A stretch of 64,000 nt of DNA from Micromonospora parva. Lineage in GTDB: Bacteria > Actinomycetota > Actinomycetes > Mycobacteriales > Micromonosporaceae. The notes under the pieces are model-generated. The model searched no databases, was not told where the DNA came from, and worked only from the letters and a program-made list of their open reading frames with translations. A program made the translations under genes and the position numbers. Below, in pieces: positions 33,061 through 41,064 of this stretch. Position 1 is the stretch's first letter, and the number at the start of each line of letters is the position of its first letter. The stretch is taken from contig NZ_JNZS01000004.1 in the NCBI RefSeq assembly GCF_000718515.1, positions 186,001-250,000 of the forward strand, read 5' to 3'.

Positions 33061-33576
33061 TCAGCGCGGCTCGGGGAAGCTGGGTCGCTCGGGGTCCACG
33101 CCGTCGGGCACCGCAGCTTCCGCGTACTCCCGCTTGGGGACCATGACCTTGCGCCGGAAGACGCAGACCATCGTGCCGTCCTGGTTGTAGCCGCGCGTCT
33201 CCACGGACACCACGCCACGGTCGGGTTTCGAGCCGGACTCACGCTTGTCCAGCACCGTGGTCTCGCCGTAGATGGTGTCGCCGTGGAAGGTCGGCGCGAC
33301 ATGCCGTAGCGACTCGACCTCCAGGTTGGCGATCGCCTTGCCACTCACGTCCGGCACCGACATGCCGAGCAGCAGCGAGTAGATGTAGTTGCCGACCACG
33401 ACGTTGCGCTTGAACTGGCTGGCCGTCGCGGCGTAGTGCGCGTCCATGTGCAGCGGGTGGTGGTTCATGGTGAGCAGGCAGAAGAGGTGGTCGTCGTACT
33501 CGGTCACGGTCTTGCCCGGCCAGTGCCGGTAGACCGCGCCGACCTCGAACTCCTCGTAGTAGCGACCGAACTGCAT
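33061..33576 (-). CDS. MaoC-family hydratase (mesaconyl-CoA hydratase type)
   Basis: Hot-dog-fold enoyl-CoA hydratase of 171 residues. The conserved catalytic region is LLTMNHHPLHMDAHYAA (D-x4-H type), and VVVGNYIYSLLLGMSVPDVSGKAIANLEVE (in parts VVVGNYIYSLLLGMSVPDVS, GKAIANLEVE) is a strong signature. The sequence closely resembles the MaoC protein encoded with crotonyl-CoA carboxylase in Streptomyces ethylmalonyl-CoA clusters, so it probably hydrates mesaconyl-CoA. ATG 33576 has AAGGGA upstream. Partner enzymes lie at 38103 and 41655, but ccr and the mutase are not in the window. Confidence 0.85.
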   Translation of the reverse strand: MQFGRYYEEFEVGAVYRHWPGKTVTEYDDHLFCLLTMNHHPLHMDAHYAATASQFKRNVVVGNYIYSLLLGMSVPDVSGKAIANLEVESLRHVAPTFHGDTIYGETTVLDKRESGSKPDRGVVSVETRGYNQDGTMVCVFRRKVMVPKREYAEAAVPDGVDPERPSFPEPR

Positions 33577-34059
33577 GCTGGTCCCTTCGACGGGCGGCGA
33601 TGGAGTTCGGCACAGCATGCCTTACCGATGGTTAAGGCGACCGGCGGGGCGCGGTGGCGGCGGAAATGTCACACCTGTCACACGCCCGGGGGGAGACGCA
33701 ATGAGCGGCGGGGCCCTCCCCGGCACCCGCCGCCCACGCTCTGATGTGAGGAATTCTGCCCTACGCCTGCGTAGGTTCAACAGAGATCGCGGTCACATTT
33801 ATCTTTTTGTAACATTACTCTCCGTCACCAATGGGAGGTTGATCAGCGATCTCTGCAGGCCGGATACCTCCTTGTCAATGCCCAAGTTACCGATTCGTAG
33901 TGCTCAATCGGGTGGATCTCCCTGGAAACGCTCCCATTACCGCAGGTCACGCAAGTGCGTCGTGCACTTGCGATCCGCAGCTCGGGTGTGAACAGACGTA
34001 CGTCGATGACCCGCAGCGCCCCCCGGCAGCCCCGAGCACGTTTCGTGCCCCACTGCCCG
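33577..34059. other. structured, lower-GC non-coding region upstream of trxA
   Basis: About 480 bp with no supportable gene. It contains an inverted repeat CCTTA-N8-TAAGG (33620-33637), a direct repeat of TGTCACAC (33667-33674 and 33676-33683), a perfect 7-2-7 palindrome CCTACGC-CT-GCGTAGG (33760-33775), an unusually AT-rich patch around 33795-33820, and a 9-bp perfect hairpin CGCAAGTGC-N5-GCACTTGCG (33950-33972). It could hold a small RNA, operators for the MaoC gene, or transferred DNA. Confidence 0.5.
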
Positions 34060-34085
34060 GGAATTCGATACGGTCAGCCCTGGTT
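34060..34085 (+). promoter_or_regulatory. SigR/SigH-type promoter of trxA
   Basis: GGAAT (34060-34064), exactly 18 nt, then GTT (34083-34085): the full consensus of the thiol-oxidative-stress sigma factor SigR of Streptomyces (SigH in mycobacteria). Start of transcription would fall about 34090, giving a ~35-nt leader before trxA. Confidence 0.8.
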
Positions 34086-34124
34086 CTACGGGACGTAGAT
34101 AAACCGCGGTGATCGGAGAGTGCA

Positions 34125-34487
34125 ATGGCAACCGTTGAGCTGACCTCGGCGAACTTCGACGAGGTGACCGGCAACGACGGCATCGTCCTGGTCGACTTCT
34201 GGGCCGACTGGTGTGGTCCGTGCAAGCGGTTCGCCCCGGTCTACGAGCGCTCCTCGGAGAAGCACCAGAACATCGTCTTCGGGAAGGTCGACACCGAGGC
34301 TCAGCAGGAGCTGGGCGCCAAGTTCGACATCCGCTCGATCCCGACGATCATGGCGATCCGGGACGGCGTCATCGTCTTCGCCCAGCCGGGCGCCCTGCCC
34401 GAGTCCGCACTGGAGAACCTGATCGAGCAGGTCGAGGCGCTGGACATGGACGACGTCCGCAAGCAGCTGGCCGAGCACAACCACTGA
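34125..34487 (+). CDS. trxA: thioredoxin
   Basis: Disulfide reductase of 120 residues. It has the active site FWADWCGPCKRF near residues 27-38, the KVDTEAQQELGAKF segment and the cis-Pro loop RSIPTIMAI. A C-terminal extension of ~12 residues ends AEHNH. GGAGAG lies 7 nt upstream of the ATG. No trxB is adjacent. The SigR-type promoter upstream indicates induction by disulfide stress, as for known trx genes of Streptomyces. Confidence 0.96.
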   Translation: MATVELTSANFDEVTGNDGIVLVDFWADWCGPCKRFAPVYERSSEKHQNIVFGKVDTEAQQELGAKFDIRSIPTIMAIRDGVIVFAQPGALPESALENLIEQVEALDMDDVRKQLAEHNH

Positions 34488-34509
34488 GTCGTCCCGCTGA
34501 CGACACGCG

Positions 34510-34536
34510 AGGCCGGGCCCGACACGGGCCCGGCCT
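34510..34536 (+). terminator. trxA terminator
   Basis: AGGCCGGGCCC-GACAC-GGGCCCGGCCT, an 11-bp perfect stem with a 5-nt loop followed by TCGT, 22 bp after the stop. Confidence 0.9.
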
Positions 34537-34639
34537 TCGTCGTACCCCCACCCGCGCGCATGATCACCTGCCTGGTCAGGCCGAACTGGCCGTCGGAGGG
34601 ACCCGAAGCAGTCGGTACATCCCGTATCGTCACGACCCG

Positions 34640-35080
34640 ATGGAGAACCTGACCACCCGCGGGCGCGTGACCCGGCTGGGCGCGACCGCACTGGGTCTCG
34701 TCCTGCTCGTCCTCGGCACCTTCTGGGGCAGCGACGACGACTTCCCCTTCGGCCCGTTCCGGATGTACTCCACCTCGAACCCGCCGAACGCACCCGCGCC
34801 CGACACCCGCGTCGAGGGGGTGAACACCTCCGGGGCGGTGATCGACCTCGACCAGAACGCGACCGGCATCCGCCGCGCCGAGATCGAGGGTCAGCAGGCC
34901 CGATACGCGGCAGACCCGACGCTGCTCACCGAGGTCGCCGACGCGTACGCCGAACGCCACCCGGACGCCCCCGCGCTGGTCGAGGTCCGCATCGTCATCC
35001 GCTGGCACGGCATTCGCGCCGGCCGACCGACCGGTCAACACACCGATGAGACGGTCGTCCGCTGGCAGGCCGCCCGATGA
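34640..35080 (+). CDS. small membrane-anchored protein preceding the HTTM gene
   Basis: Protein of 146 residues. One N-terminal transmembrane helix (LGATALGLVLLVLGTFWG) is followed by DDDFPFGPFRMYSTSNPPN and a soluble extracytoplasmic alpha/beta domain (VVIRWHGIRAGRPTGQHT-like end). FGPFRMY recalls proteins found beside HTTM/VKGC-like genes. The start ATG 34640 has TATCGT 9 nt upstream, near-leaderless. Its stop overlaps the next start (ATGA), so it is translationally coupled to the HTTM protein. Confidence 0.75.
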   Translation: MENLTTRGRVTRLGATALGLVLLVLGTFWGSDDDFPFGPFRMYSTSNPPNAPAPDTRVEGVNTSGAVIDLDQNATGIRRAEIEGQQARYAADPTLLTEVADAYAERHPDAPALVEVRIVIRWHGIRAGRPTGQHTDETVVRWQAAR

Positions 35081-36054
35081 GCCGCTGGTTGACCGAGGCG
35101 GTGCCCCGGGGCCGGGTGGCCGCGTTCCGCACCCTGATCTACCTGTTCGTCGCCGCCGACCTGGTGATCTTCACCCCCTGGGTACGCACCCGGGTCAGCG
35201 TGCCCGGCGACCTGTACCAACCGCTCCTGATCGGCCGTCTGCTCCCACTGCCGACGCCGACCGAGACGCTGGTGACGGTGATCTTCTGGGCGTTGCTGCT
35301 GCTCGCCCTCCTCGCCGCCACCGGACGGGCGCCCCGACTGCTCGGCTGGGCGGTGTGCGCGCTGTACCTGGAGTGGATGATCATCGCGATGAGCTACGGG
35401 AAGGTCGACCACGACCGGTTCGGGCTGCTCGTCGCGCTGGCCGTGCTGCCCACCGCCGGTCGCGCCCGCCACGGCGACACCACCCGCACCGAGGCCGGCG
35501 GCTGGGCCCTGCGCGTCACCCAGATCGCGGTGATCTGCACGTACTTCCTGGCCGCCTTCGCCAAGCTGCGCTTCGGCGGTCTGGACTGGCTGACCGGCTC
35601 GGTCCTGGCCCGCGCGATCATCCGGCGCGGCACCGACCTGGCGGACCTGATCGCCCAGGTGCCGTACCTGCTCATCGTCGCTCAGTTCGGCATCGTGGCG
35701 TTCGAGCTGCTGAGCCCGGTGGTCTTCCTGCTGCCACCCCGTTGGCGACTCGCCATGGTCGGCTTCTTCTACTCGTTCCACGCGGTCACCATCGCGACCA
35801 TCACGATCTCGTTCGCACCGCACCTGGCCGCGATGACCAGCTTCCTACCGCTGGAACGGGTACGCCCGCTGGTCTGGGCCCGTCGGCTCGTCGGCCGCGA
35901 CACGTCCGGTTCGGCACCGACGGACGCGCCGGAGACGAGCCCGGCGGACACCGACACCGGGCCGGTGCCACCCGACCGGGGTCCGGTGGGAGCCGGCGCG
36001 GAGCGGGCGTTCGACGATCAGGCTCCGGTGCTCGGGCGACCGGCCGGGCCGTAG
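35077..36054 (+). CDS. HTTM-domain membrane protein (gamma-carboxylase-like)
   Basis: Protein of 325 residues with about eight transmembrane helices and HTTM features: an N-terminal AAFRTLIYLFVAADLVIF helix, YLEWMIIAMSYGKVDHDRFG, and FYSFHAVTIATITISFAPH with candidate membrane His. HTTM domains are relatives of vitamin K-dependent gamma-carboxylase, but bacterial functions are mostly unknown. The C-terminal ~50 residues are a disordered acidic/Pro tail. It is coupled to the preceding small protein and overlaps the convergent DCC gene by 37 nt at the 3' end. Confidence 0.85.
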   Translation: MSRWLTEAVPRGRVAAFRTLIYLFVAADLVIFTPWVRTRVSVPGDLYQPLLIGRLLPLPTPTETLVTVIFWALLLLALLAATGRAPRLLGWAVCALYLEWMIIAMSYGKVDHDRFGLLVALAVLPTAGRARHGDTTRTEAGGWALRVTQIAVICTYFLAAFAKLRFGGLDWLTGSVLARAIIRRGTDLADLIAQVPYLLIVAQFGIVAFELLSPVVFLLPPRWRLAMVGFFYSFHAVTIATITISFAPHLAAMTSFLPLERVRPLVWARRLVGRDTSGSAPTDAPETSPADTDTGPVPPDRGPVGAGAERAFDDQAPVLGRPAGP

Positions 36055-36437
36055 AGCCGCTCCCGCGCCTCCTGCGGCAGGGAACAGGCCGCAGTGCCGC
36101 CCGGCAGGCGGTGCCGGTTACGCGCCACCCAGCGGTACACCGGCCAGGCCGCAGCCCGTACCGGAGGGATCCGCAGGCCGGCACCGGCGACCCGCCAGAG
36201 CGGACCACTCGCGGCGAGCAGCTTCGCGATGGCGTCCGGGCCGGCGGCACGCGCGCCGTCCGCGCCGACCCACTGCACGGCCTCCTCGCACTCGGCCACG
36301 GTGAGGCCGAGCGCGTCCAGGTCGGCGAACTGCCACGGCACCACCCGCGCGGTGGTGGGGATGCGGCGCTCGATGAACTGCGCGCAGCTCGTGCAGAACG
36401 CGCAGTCCCCGTCGTAGACGAAGGTCGACGTCTCCAT
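36018..36437 (-). CDS. DCC-family thiol-disulfide oxidoreductase-like protein (DUF393)
   Basis: Protein of 139 residues. The signature is FVYDGDCAFCTSCAQFIERR: the D-G-x-C-x2-C core (DGDCAFC) plus a third Cys. WQFADLDALGLTVAEC and ADAIAKLLAASGPLW-like helices follow. Thioredoxin-fold, thought to act in thiol redox reactions. ATG 36437 has GGGAGG 9 nt upstream. DCC proteins recur beside or fused to HTTM proteins, and here the two genes overlap tail to tail. The N-terminal promoter region is shared with the radical SAM gene. Confidence 0.87.
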   Translation of the reverse strand: METSTFVYDGDCAFCTSCAQFIERRIPTTARVVPWQFADLDALGLTVAECEEAVQWVGADGARAAGPDAIAKLLAASGPLWRVAGAGLRIPPVRAAAWPVYRWVARNRHRLPGGTAACSLPQEARERLYGPAGRPSTGA

Positions 36438-36505
36438 GGCGTCCATCCTCCCCTCTCCGACCGCCCGGACGCCCACCGGTGTACGGCGGGTCACTTGCGC
36501 TCGCC

Positions 36506-36521
36506 TCGTACACGTGTTCGA
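36506..36521. promoter_or_regulatory. LexA (SOS) box
   Basis: TCGTAC-ACGT-GTTCGA matches the actinobacterial/Bacillus-type SOS consensus TCGAAC-N4-GTTCGA at all but one position. It ends 9 bp before the radical SAM start and is 69 bp from the divergent DCC start. Confidence 0.7.
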
Positions 36522-36530
36522 ATAGTGCCC

Positions 36531-37577
36531 ATGCGCTGGGACAACCTCACCGCTCCCCCGGTCGAGGGAGACCCCGAGCGGGCAGCGCCAGCGACGCCAC
36601 CCCTGCCGCTGGCGCTGCCCGGCGCCGTCGCCCGCACCTTCGACACCCCCGAGTTCGCCGGGATGACCTTCTACGAGGTGCAGGCCAAGTCCATCCTCAA
36701 CCGGGTGCCCGGGCAGTCCCGCGTCCCGTTCGAGTGGACGATCAACCCGTACCGGGGCTGTTCTCATGCATGCCGTTACTGCTTCGCGAGAAACACTCAC
36801 ACTTACCTCGATCTCGACGCCGGCGCGGACTTCGACCGGAAGGTGATCGTCAAGGTCAACGCCGGCGAGCTGGTCCGGCGGGAGCTGGCCGCGCCGAAAT
36901 GGCGGGGTGCGCACGTGGCGATGGGCACCAACGTGGACTGCTACCAGCGCGCCGAGGGCCGCTACCGGCTGATGCCGCAGATCATCGCCGCGTTGCGGGA
37001 CTTCGCCAACCCGTTCTCGATCCTCACCAAGGGCACGCTGATCCTGCGCGACCTGCCGCTGCTGCGTCAGGCCGCCGAGGTGACAACGGTGGGCATCTCG
37101 TTCTCGGTGGGGTTCGTCGACGAGCACCTCTGGCGCACCGTCGAGCCGGGCACACCGCACCCCCGCCGCCGGTTGGACGCCGTCCGGGCGCTCACCGACG
37201 CGGGTCTCTCCGTCGGCGTGCTGATGGCCCCGATCCTGCCCGGCCTCAGCGACAGCGACGAGTCGATCGAGGCCACCGTGTCGGCGATCGCCGCCGCCGG
37301 TGCGACCAGCGTGACCGCCCTGCCCCTGCACCTGCGTCCGGGCGCCCGGGAGTGGTACGCGCACTGGCTCGCCCGCGAGCACCCGCACCTCGTGCCCCGC
37401 TACCGCGAGCTCTACCGGGCCGGCGCGTACGCCCCGCAGGCGTACCAGCGGGAGTTGACCGCGCGGGTGCGGATCGCCTCCCGCCGGCACGGGCTGCACC
37501 GCGGGGAGCGGGGCGACAACCGCACCCTGCCCGAGCCGCCGCCACCGTCGGCAGCCGAGCAGCTGACACTGCTGTAG
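36531..37577 (+). CDS. Rv2578c-family radical SAM protein
   Basis: Protein of 348 residues with the radical SAM cluster motif CxxxCxxC in YRGCSHACRYCFARNTH, binding 4Fe-4S and SAM. Further landmarks: MGTNVDCYQRAEGRYRLM, FSILTKGTLILRDL, and VGVLMAPILPGLSD. Similar to the spore photoproduct lyase-like group; proteins of this type (Rv2578c) are associated with the DNA-damage response in mycobacteria, to my knowledge. The SOS-like box directly upstream agrees. Substrate unproven; DNA or RNA photoproduct repair is possible. Confidence 0.9.
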   Translation: MRWDNLTAPPVEGDPERAAPATPPLPLALPGAVARTFDTPEFAGMTFYEVQAKSILNRVPGQSRVPFEWTINPYRGCSHACRYCFARNTHTYLDLDAGADFDRKVIVKVNAGELVRRELAAPKWRGAHVAMGTNVDCYQRAEGRYRLMPQIIAALRDFANPFSILTKGTLILRDLPLLRQAAEVTTVGISFSVGFVDEHLWRTVEPGTPHPRRRLDAVRALTDAGLSVGVLMAPILPGLSDSDESIEATVSAIAAAGATSVTALPLHLRPGAREWYAHWLAREHPHLVPRYRELYRAGAYAPQAYQRELTARVRIASRRHGLHRGERGDNRTLPEPPPPSAAEQLTLL

Positions 37578-37596
37578 TCGGAGCTACAGTCGGCGG

Positions 37597-38004
37597 GTGC
37601 GTACCGCTCAGCAGATCCTCGCCGACTCCGCCGTGATCGCCGTCGTGGGCGCGTCCCGCGACCCCAACAAGGCCGCACATGGCGTGCCATTGCAGATGCA
37701 GCGACACGGCTGGCGGATCATCCCGGTCAACCCGTCGGTCGATGAACTCTTCGGGGAGCGGGCGTACAAGACTCTCGCGGACATCCCGCACCCGGTCGAC
37801 CTGGTGAACGTGTTCCGGCCGGCGGCCGACGCCGTGCAGGTCGTCCGCGACGCGGCGACGATCGGTGCCCCGGCGGTCTGGCTGCAGTTGGGCATCGTCT
37901 CGGCCGAGGCGCGGCGGATCGCCGAAGAGGCTGGCATGGACTACGTGGAAGACCGCTGCCTGGCCGTGGAACGCGCCGTGAACGCGCTAACCCGCCTGAC
38001 CTGA
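37597..38004 (+). CDS. CoA-binding protein (YccU-like)
   Basis: Single Rossmann-like CoA-binding domain of 135 residues (VIAVVGASRDPNKAAHGVP, IIPVNPSVDELFGERAYKTL, DLVNVFRPAADAV, VWLQLGIVSAEA). Stand-alone members of this succinyl-CoA-synthetase-like family bind CoA, but their role is unclear. The GTG at 37597 has a -10 TACAGT (37585-37590) 6 nt before it, so it is probably leaderless and not co-transcribed with the radical SAM gene 19 bp upstream. Confidence 0.9.
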   Translation: MRTAQQILADSAVIAVVGASRDPNKAAHGVPLQMQRHGWRIIPVNPSVDELFGERAYKTLADIPHPVDLVNVFRPAADAVQVVRDAATIGAPAVWLQLGIVSAEARRIAEEAGMDYVEDRCLAVERAVNALTRLT

Positions 38005-38014
38005 CCCCCCACCC

Positions 38015-38090
38015 CCGCGATCTTGCACTTTCGGTCGCCGTTTCGCCCCGTTAAGCGGGTTATGTGACGACAGGAAGTGCAAGATCGCGG
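38015..38090. repeat. long palindromic repeat acting as bidirectional terminator
   Basis: Perfect 16-bp arms (CCGCGATCTTGCACTT at 38015-38030 and its complement at 38075-38090) around a 44-nt middle holding a small CCCGTTAAGCGGG hairpin. It lies exactly between convergent stops at 38004 and 38103. I recall the arm sequence as recurring in Micromonospora genomes; only one copy is in this window. Confidence 0.8.
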
Positions 38091-38102
38091 AGGTAAAGGG
38101 GA

Positions 38103-39299
38103 TCAGATCTTGTACTCCTTGAGGAGGCCTCGGCTGATGATGGTCTTCTGGATCTCCGAGGTGCCCTCGCCGATGAGCAGGAACGGGGCCTCGCGCATCA
38201 GCCGCTCGATCTCGTACTCCTTGGAGTAGCCGTAGCCGCCGTGGATGCGGAACGCCTCCTGGACGACCTCGGCGCAGTATTCCGAGGCGAGCAGCTTGGC
38301 CATGCCGGCCTCGACGTCGTTGCGCTGACCGGCGTCCTTGAGCCGGGCGGCGTTGACCATGAGGGCGTGCGCGGCCTCGATCTTCGTGCCCATCTCGGCG
38401 AGCTTGAACGCGATCGCCTGGTGCCTGGCGAGCGGCTGGCCGAAGGTCTTGCGCTGCTGGGCGTACTGCACTGCCAGCTCGAAGGCGCGGATGGAGATGC
38501 CGCAGGCGCGGGCGGCCACGTTGACCCGGCCCACCTCGATGCCGTCCATCATCTGGTAGAAGCCACGGCCCACCTGGTCAGCGCCGCCGAGGATCGCGGA
38601 GTCGGGCACCGTCACCCCGTCGAGCACCATCTCGGTGGTCTCGACGCCCTTGTAACCCATCTTCTCGATCTTGCCGGGGATGGTCAGGCCGGGAGCGGTC
38701 TCGCCGAAGCCCGGCTCCTTCTCGAGCAGGAAGGTGCTCATGTTGCCGTAGACGGACTCCGCGCCGGTGTCGGTCTTGACCAGGGTGGCCACCACCGAGG
38801 AGTACGCCCCGTTGGTGAGCCACATCTTCTGCCCGTTGAGCAGGTAGCTGTCGCCGTCACGGACGGCCCGGGACTTGATCGCCGAGACGTCGGAGCCGGT
38901 CTCGGGCTCGGACATGGAGAACGCTCCGCGCACCTCGCCGGTGGCCATCTTCGGCAGGAGGCGGGCCTTCTGCTCGGCGGAACCGTGCTGGGAGATCAGG
39001 TACGCCACGATGAAGTGGGTGTTGACGATGCCGGAGATCGACATCCAGCCTCGGGACAGCTGCTCCACCACGAGCGCGTAGGTGAGCAGCGATTCGCCGA
39101 GCCCGCCGTACTCCTCGTCGATGGTGAGGCCAAAGAGCCCCATCTCGCGCATGCCGTCGAGAATGTCGGTGGGGTACTCGTCGGCGTGCTCCAGCCGCTG
39201 CGCGTGCGGGATGATCTCCTTGTCGGCGAAGTCCCGAACGGTCTCCAGGATCGACTGTTGCACATCGGTCAGGCCGGGCGTCTGGGCGAGTCGAGCCAT
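38103..39299 (-). CDS. acyl-CoA dehydrogenase (methylsuccinyl-CoA dehydrogenase type)
   Basis: FAD-dependent acyl-CoA dehydrogenase of 398 residues. Conserved pieces: ADKEIIPHAQRLEHADEYP, GLFGLTIDEEYGGLGESLL, AFSMSEPETGSDVSAIKS (FAD/substrate binding), GYKGVETTEMVLDGV, and the C-terminal FRIHGGYGYSKEYEIERL with AEIQKT-like GTSEIQKTII. The catalytic Glu is probably in the E-A-F-R-I-H-G-G-Y-G region, typical of the family. It closely resembles the dehydrogenase of Streptomyces ethylmalonyl-CoA clusters. ATG 39299 has GGAGG upstream. Terminator at 38015-38090. Confidence 0.9.
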   Translation of the reverse strand: MARLAQTPGLTDVQQSILETVRDFADKEIIPHAQRLEHADEYPTDILDGMREMGLFGLTIDEEYGGLGESLLTYALVVEQLSRGWMSISGIVNTHFIVAYLISQHGSAEQKARLLPKMATGEVRGAFSMSEPETGSDVSAIKSRAVRDGDSYLLNGQKMWLTNGAYSSVVATLVKTDTGAESVYGNMSTFLLEKEPGFGETAPGLTIPGKIEKMGYKGVETTEMVLDGVTVPDSAILGGADQVGRGFYQMMDGIEVGRVNVAARACGISIRAFELAVQYAQQRKTFGQPLARHQAIAFKLAEMGTKIEAAHALMVNAARLKDAGQRNDVEAGMAKLLASEYCAEVVQEAFRIHGGYGYSKEYEIERLMREAPFLLIGEGTSEIQKTIISRGLLKEYKI

Positions 39300-39476
39300 C
39301 ACAGCCTCCGGGGATCCGCGCACTACTCGTGGGTAACTGAACGCTGGGTCAGTATCGGTCTCTCGGGTCGGCGAGGCCAAGGTGACCAGTCCACACAACC
39401 GCTGTGAAAAGGTTCACCGCTGCGGGTAGCGTCCGGCAAGAGGGACTTTTCCGGCACCGGCAGGAGGAGGACAGCT

Positions 39477-40013
39477 GTGAGCCACCCGCCGCCGTCGGGA
39501 CCACCCGGCGACGAGCCGCCGCCGTCGCCCTACGAACCACCAGCTGACCAGTCGCCGTACGCGCCACCGCCGGCCGGCCAACAGCCGTACGCGCCGCAGC
39601 CGGACCAGCCGGCGTACGAGCTACCAGCGGAACGTTCACCGTACGGGCCACCCGGCGACCAGCCGTCGTACGGTGACCAGCGGCCGCAGCAGTCGGCGCA
39701 CTGGAGCCAGCAGCCGCCGTACCCCCCGCAGGGCCCCTACGGTCAGTACGGCCCACCGCCGTCCGGGCCGGGGCAGCGCACCAACGTGCTGGCGATCCTG
39801 TCGCTGGTGTTCGCCTTCGTGTTCCCGCCGGCCGGCGCGGTCCTCGGCCACGTGGCCAAACGGCAGATCCGCACCAGCGGCGAGGACGGCGACCAGCTCG
39901 CCACCTGGGGGCTGATCCTGGGCTACGTCTTCACCGGGCTCACCGTGCTGGCCTGCTGTGGCTGGCTGGCGCTGGTGGCCTTCGCCAACAACGGCGACAG
40001 CGGCGGCTACTGA
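39477..40013 (+). CDS. DUF4190 membrane protein, paralogue 1
   Basis: Protein of 178 residues. The first ~95 are Pro/Tyr/Gln-rich and disordered (repeats of PYAPPPA, PYGPPGDQ type), facing the cytoplasm. A DUF4190 hairpin follows, with two transmembrane helices (VLAILSLVFAFVFPPAGAVLGHVA and WGLILGYVFTGLTVLACCGW) and a linking KRQIRTSGEDGD. GTG 39477 follows GGAGGAGGA. A paralogue is encoded at 41065. Such proteins are abundant in actinobacteria; function unknown. Confidence 0.85.
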   Translation: MSHPPPSGPPGDEPPPSPYEPPADQSPYAPPPAGQQPYAPQPDQPAYELPAERSPYGPPGDQPSYGDQRPQQSAHWSQQPPYPPQGPYGQYGPPPSGPGQRTNVLAILSLVFAFVFPPAGAVLGHVAKRQIRTSGEDGDQLATWGLILGYVFTGLTVLACCGWLALVAFANNGDSGGY

Positions 40014-40040
40014 CCGGCGCGCGGGTGCGGAGCGTTCCGG

Positions 40041-40946
40041 TCAGCGGAAGCGGGCCTCGCGGACGCTGTTGCCACCGTCCACCACCAGCATCTGCCCGGT
40101 GATGTACGAGGCGGCCGGCGAGCAGAGGAAGCTGATCGCCGCGGCGACCTCGTCCGGCGTGCCCGGTCGCCCCACCGGCGTGCCCAGCCCCTGCTTGATC
40201 TCGGCCATGGTGGACGCCGCTGTGTAGATGGTGCCGGGCGCCACCGCGTTCACCGTCACGCCGTCGGCGATCATCTCCATGGCCAGGGCCCGGGTCAGCC
40301 CGACCACCCCGGCCTTCGCCGCGGCGTACGCGGCTTCGGTGGGCAGGGCGTTGACCGGGCCGGCAGTGGCCGCCAGGTTGACGATCCGACCCCAGCCCCG
40401 CTCGGCCATTCCCCCGATGAACGCCCTGCTGCACAGGAACGCGGTGGAGAGGTTGCGGTCGATCTCGCCACGCCACTCGTCGTAGCTCAGCTGGGCCACC
40501 GGTCGCAGCACGCCCTGGCTGGCCCGACTGGCCAGGCCGGCGTTGTTGACCAGCACCTCGACGTCGCCCAACTGCTCGGCGACCGCGTCGGCCAGTGCGC
40601 CGACCTCGGACTCGTCGGTCAGGTCCGCGACGAAACCGGTCACCCCCAGCTCGGTCGCCCGCTCGTGAATGCGTCGGGTGGTCGACACGATGGCCACCCG
40701 GGCACCGAGGTCGGCGAGTCGCCGGGCGGTCGCGTACCCGATGCCGTCCGGGCTGCCCGCCCCGGTGACCAGGGCGACCCGCCCGTCGAGACGCATGGTC
40801 ACCGGGTCGGCGAGCGCGACCGGTTCGTCGCTGCCGGAGCTGCCCGCCGGGGCGGCCGTCCGGGCCCGCCGGGCCGCGCCCGGACGGCTGACGTCCCGTC
40901 GGGGTCGACTGCCGGAGCGGTCCGCGGCGCGCGCGTCGAATGCCAT
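40041..40946 (-). CDS. SDR-family oxidoreductase with N-terminal extension
   Basis: Short-chain dehydrogenase of 301 residues, FabG-like. The domain begins at [21 protein letters not shown] (equivalent ATG 40796), with the TGxxxGIG variant [14 protein letters not shown] ([11 protein letters not shown]), catalytic Ser-Tyr-Lys region with YAAAK, and PGTIYT. ATG 40946 adds 50 disordered Arg/Ala residues; it has a modest AGGA site, whereas ATG 40796 has none, so I list the longer form with doubt. NADPH-dependent ketone reduction is likely. Substrate unknown. Confidence 0.8.
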   Translation of the reverse strand: MAFDARAADRSGSRPRRDVSRPGAARRARTAAPAGSSGSDEPVALADPVTMRLDGRVALVTGAGSPDGIGYATARRLADLGARVAIVSTTRRIHERATELGVTGFVADLTDESEVGALADAVAEQLGDVEVLVNNAGLASRASQGVLRPVAQLSYDEWRGEIDRNLSTAFLCSRAFIGGMAERGWGRIVNLAATAGPVNALPTEAAYAAAKAGVVGLTRALAMEMIADGVTVNAVAPGTIYTAASTMAEIKQGLGTPVGRPGTPDEVAAAISFLCSPAASYITGQMLVVDGGNSVREARFR

Positions 40947-41064
40947 GCCAGGGATCCTGCCCGTTACGACCGGCCCGGGCAACGCGGCACCCGGAAGCAG
41001 GGGCATCGGGTTTGGGTGGCTGTGGCTACCCTGTCTCCGCACCCCGACCTGACGGAGAGTTCGC

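Noticed and set aside
33780..33900. c-di-AMP or other riboswitch upstream of trxA
   Set aside because: The AT-rich patch suggested an aptamer, but I could not find the conserved core of any known class and the SigR promoter lies downstream of it.
33575..33991. Open frame in the region upstream of trxA (MSGGALPGTRRPRS...)
   Set aside because: Codon third positions lack the strong G/C bias of real genes here and it crosses two palindromes.
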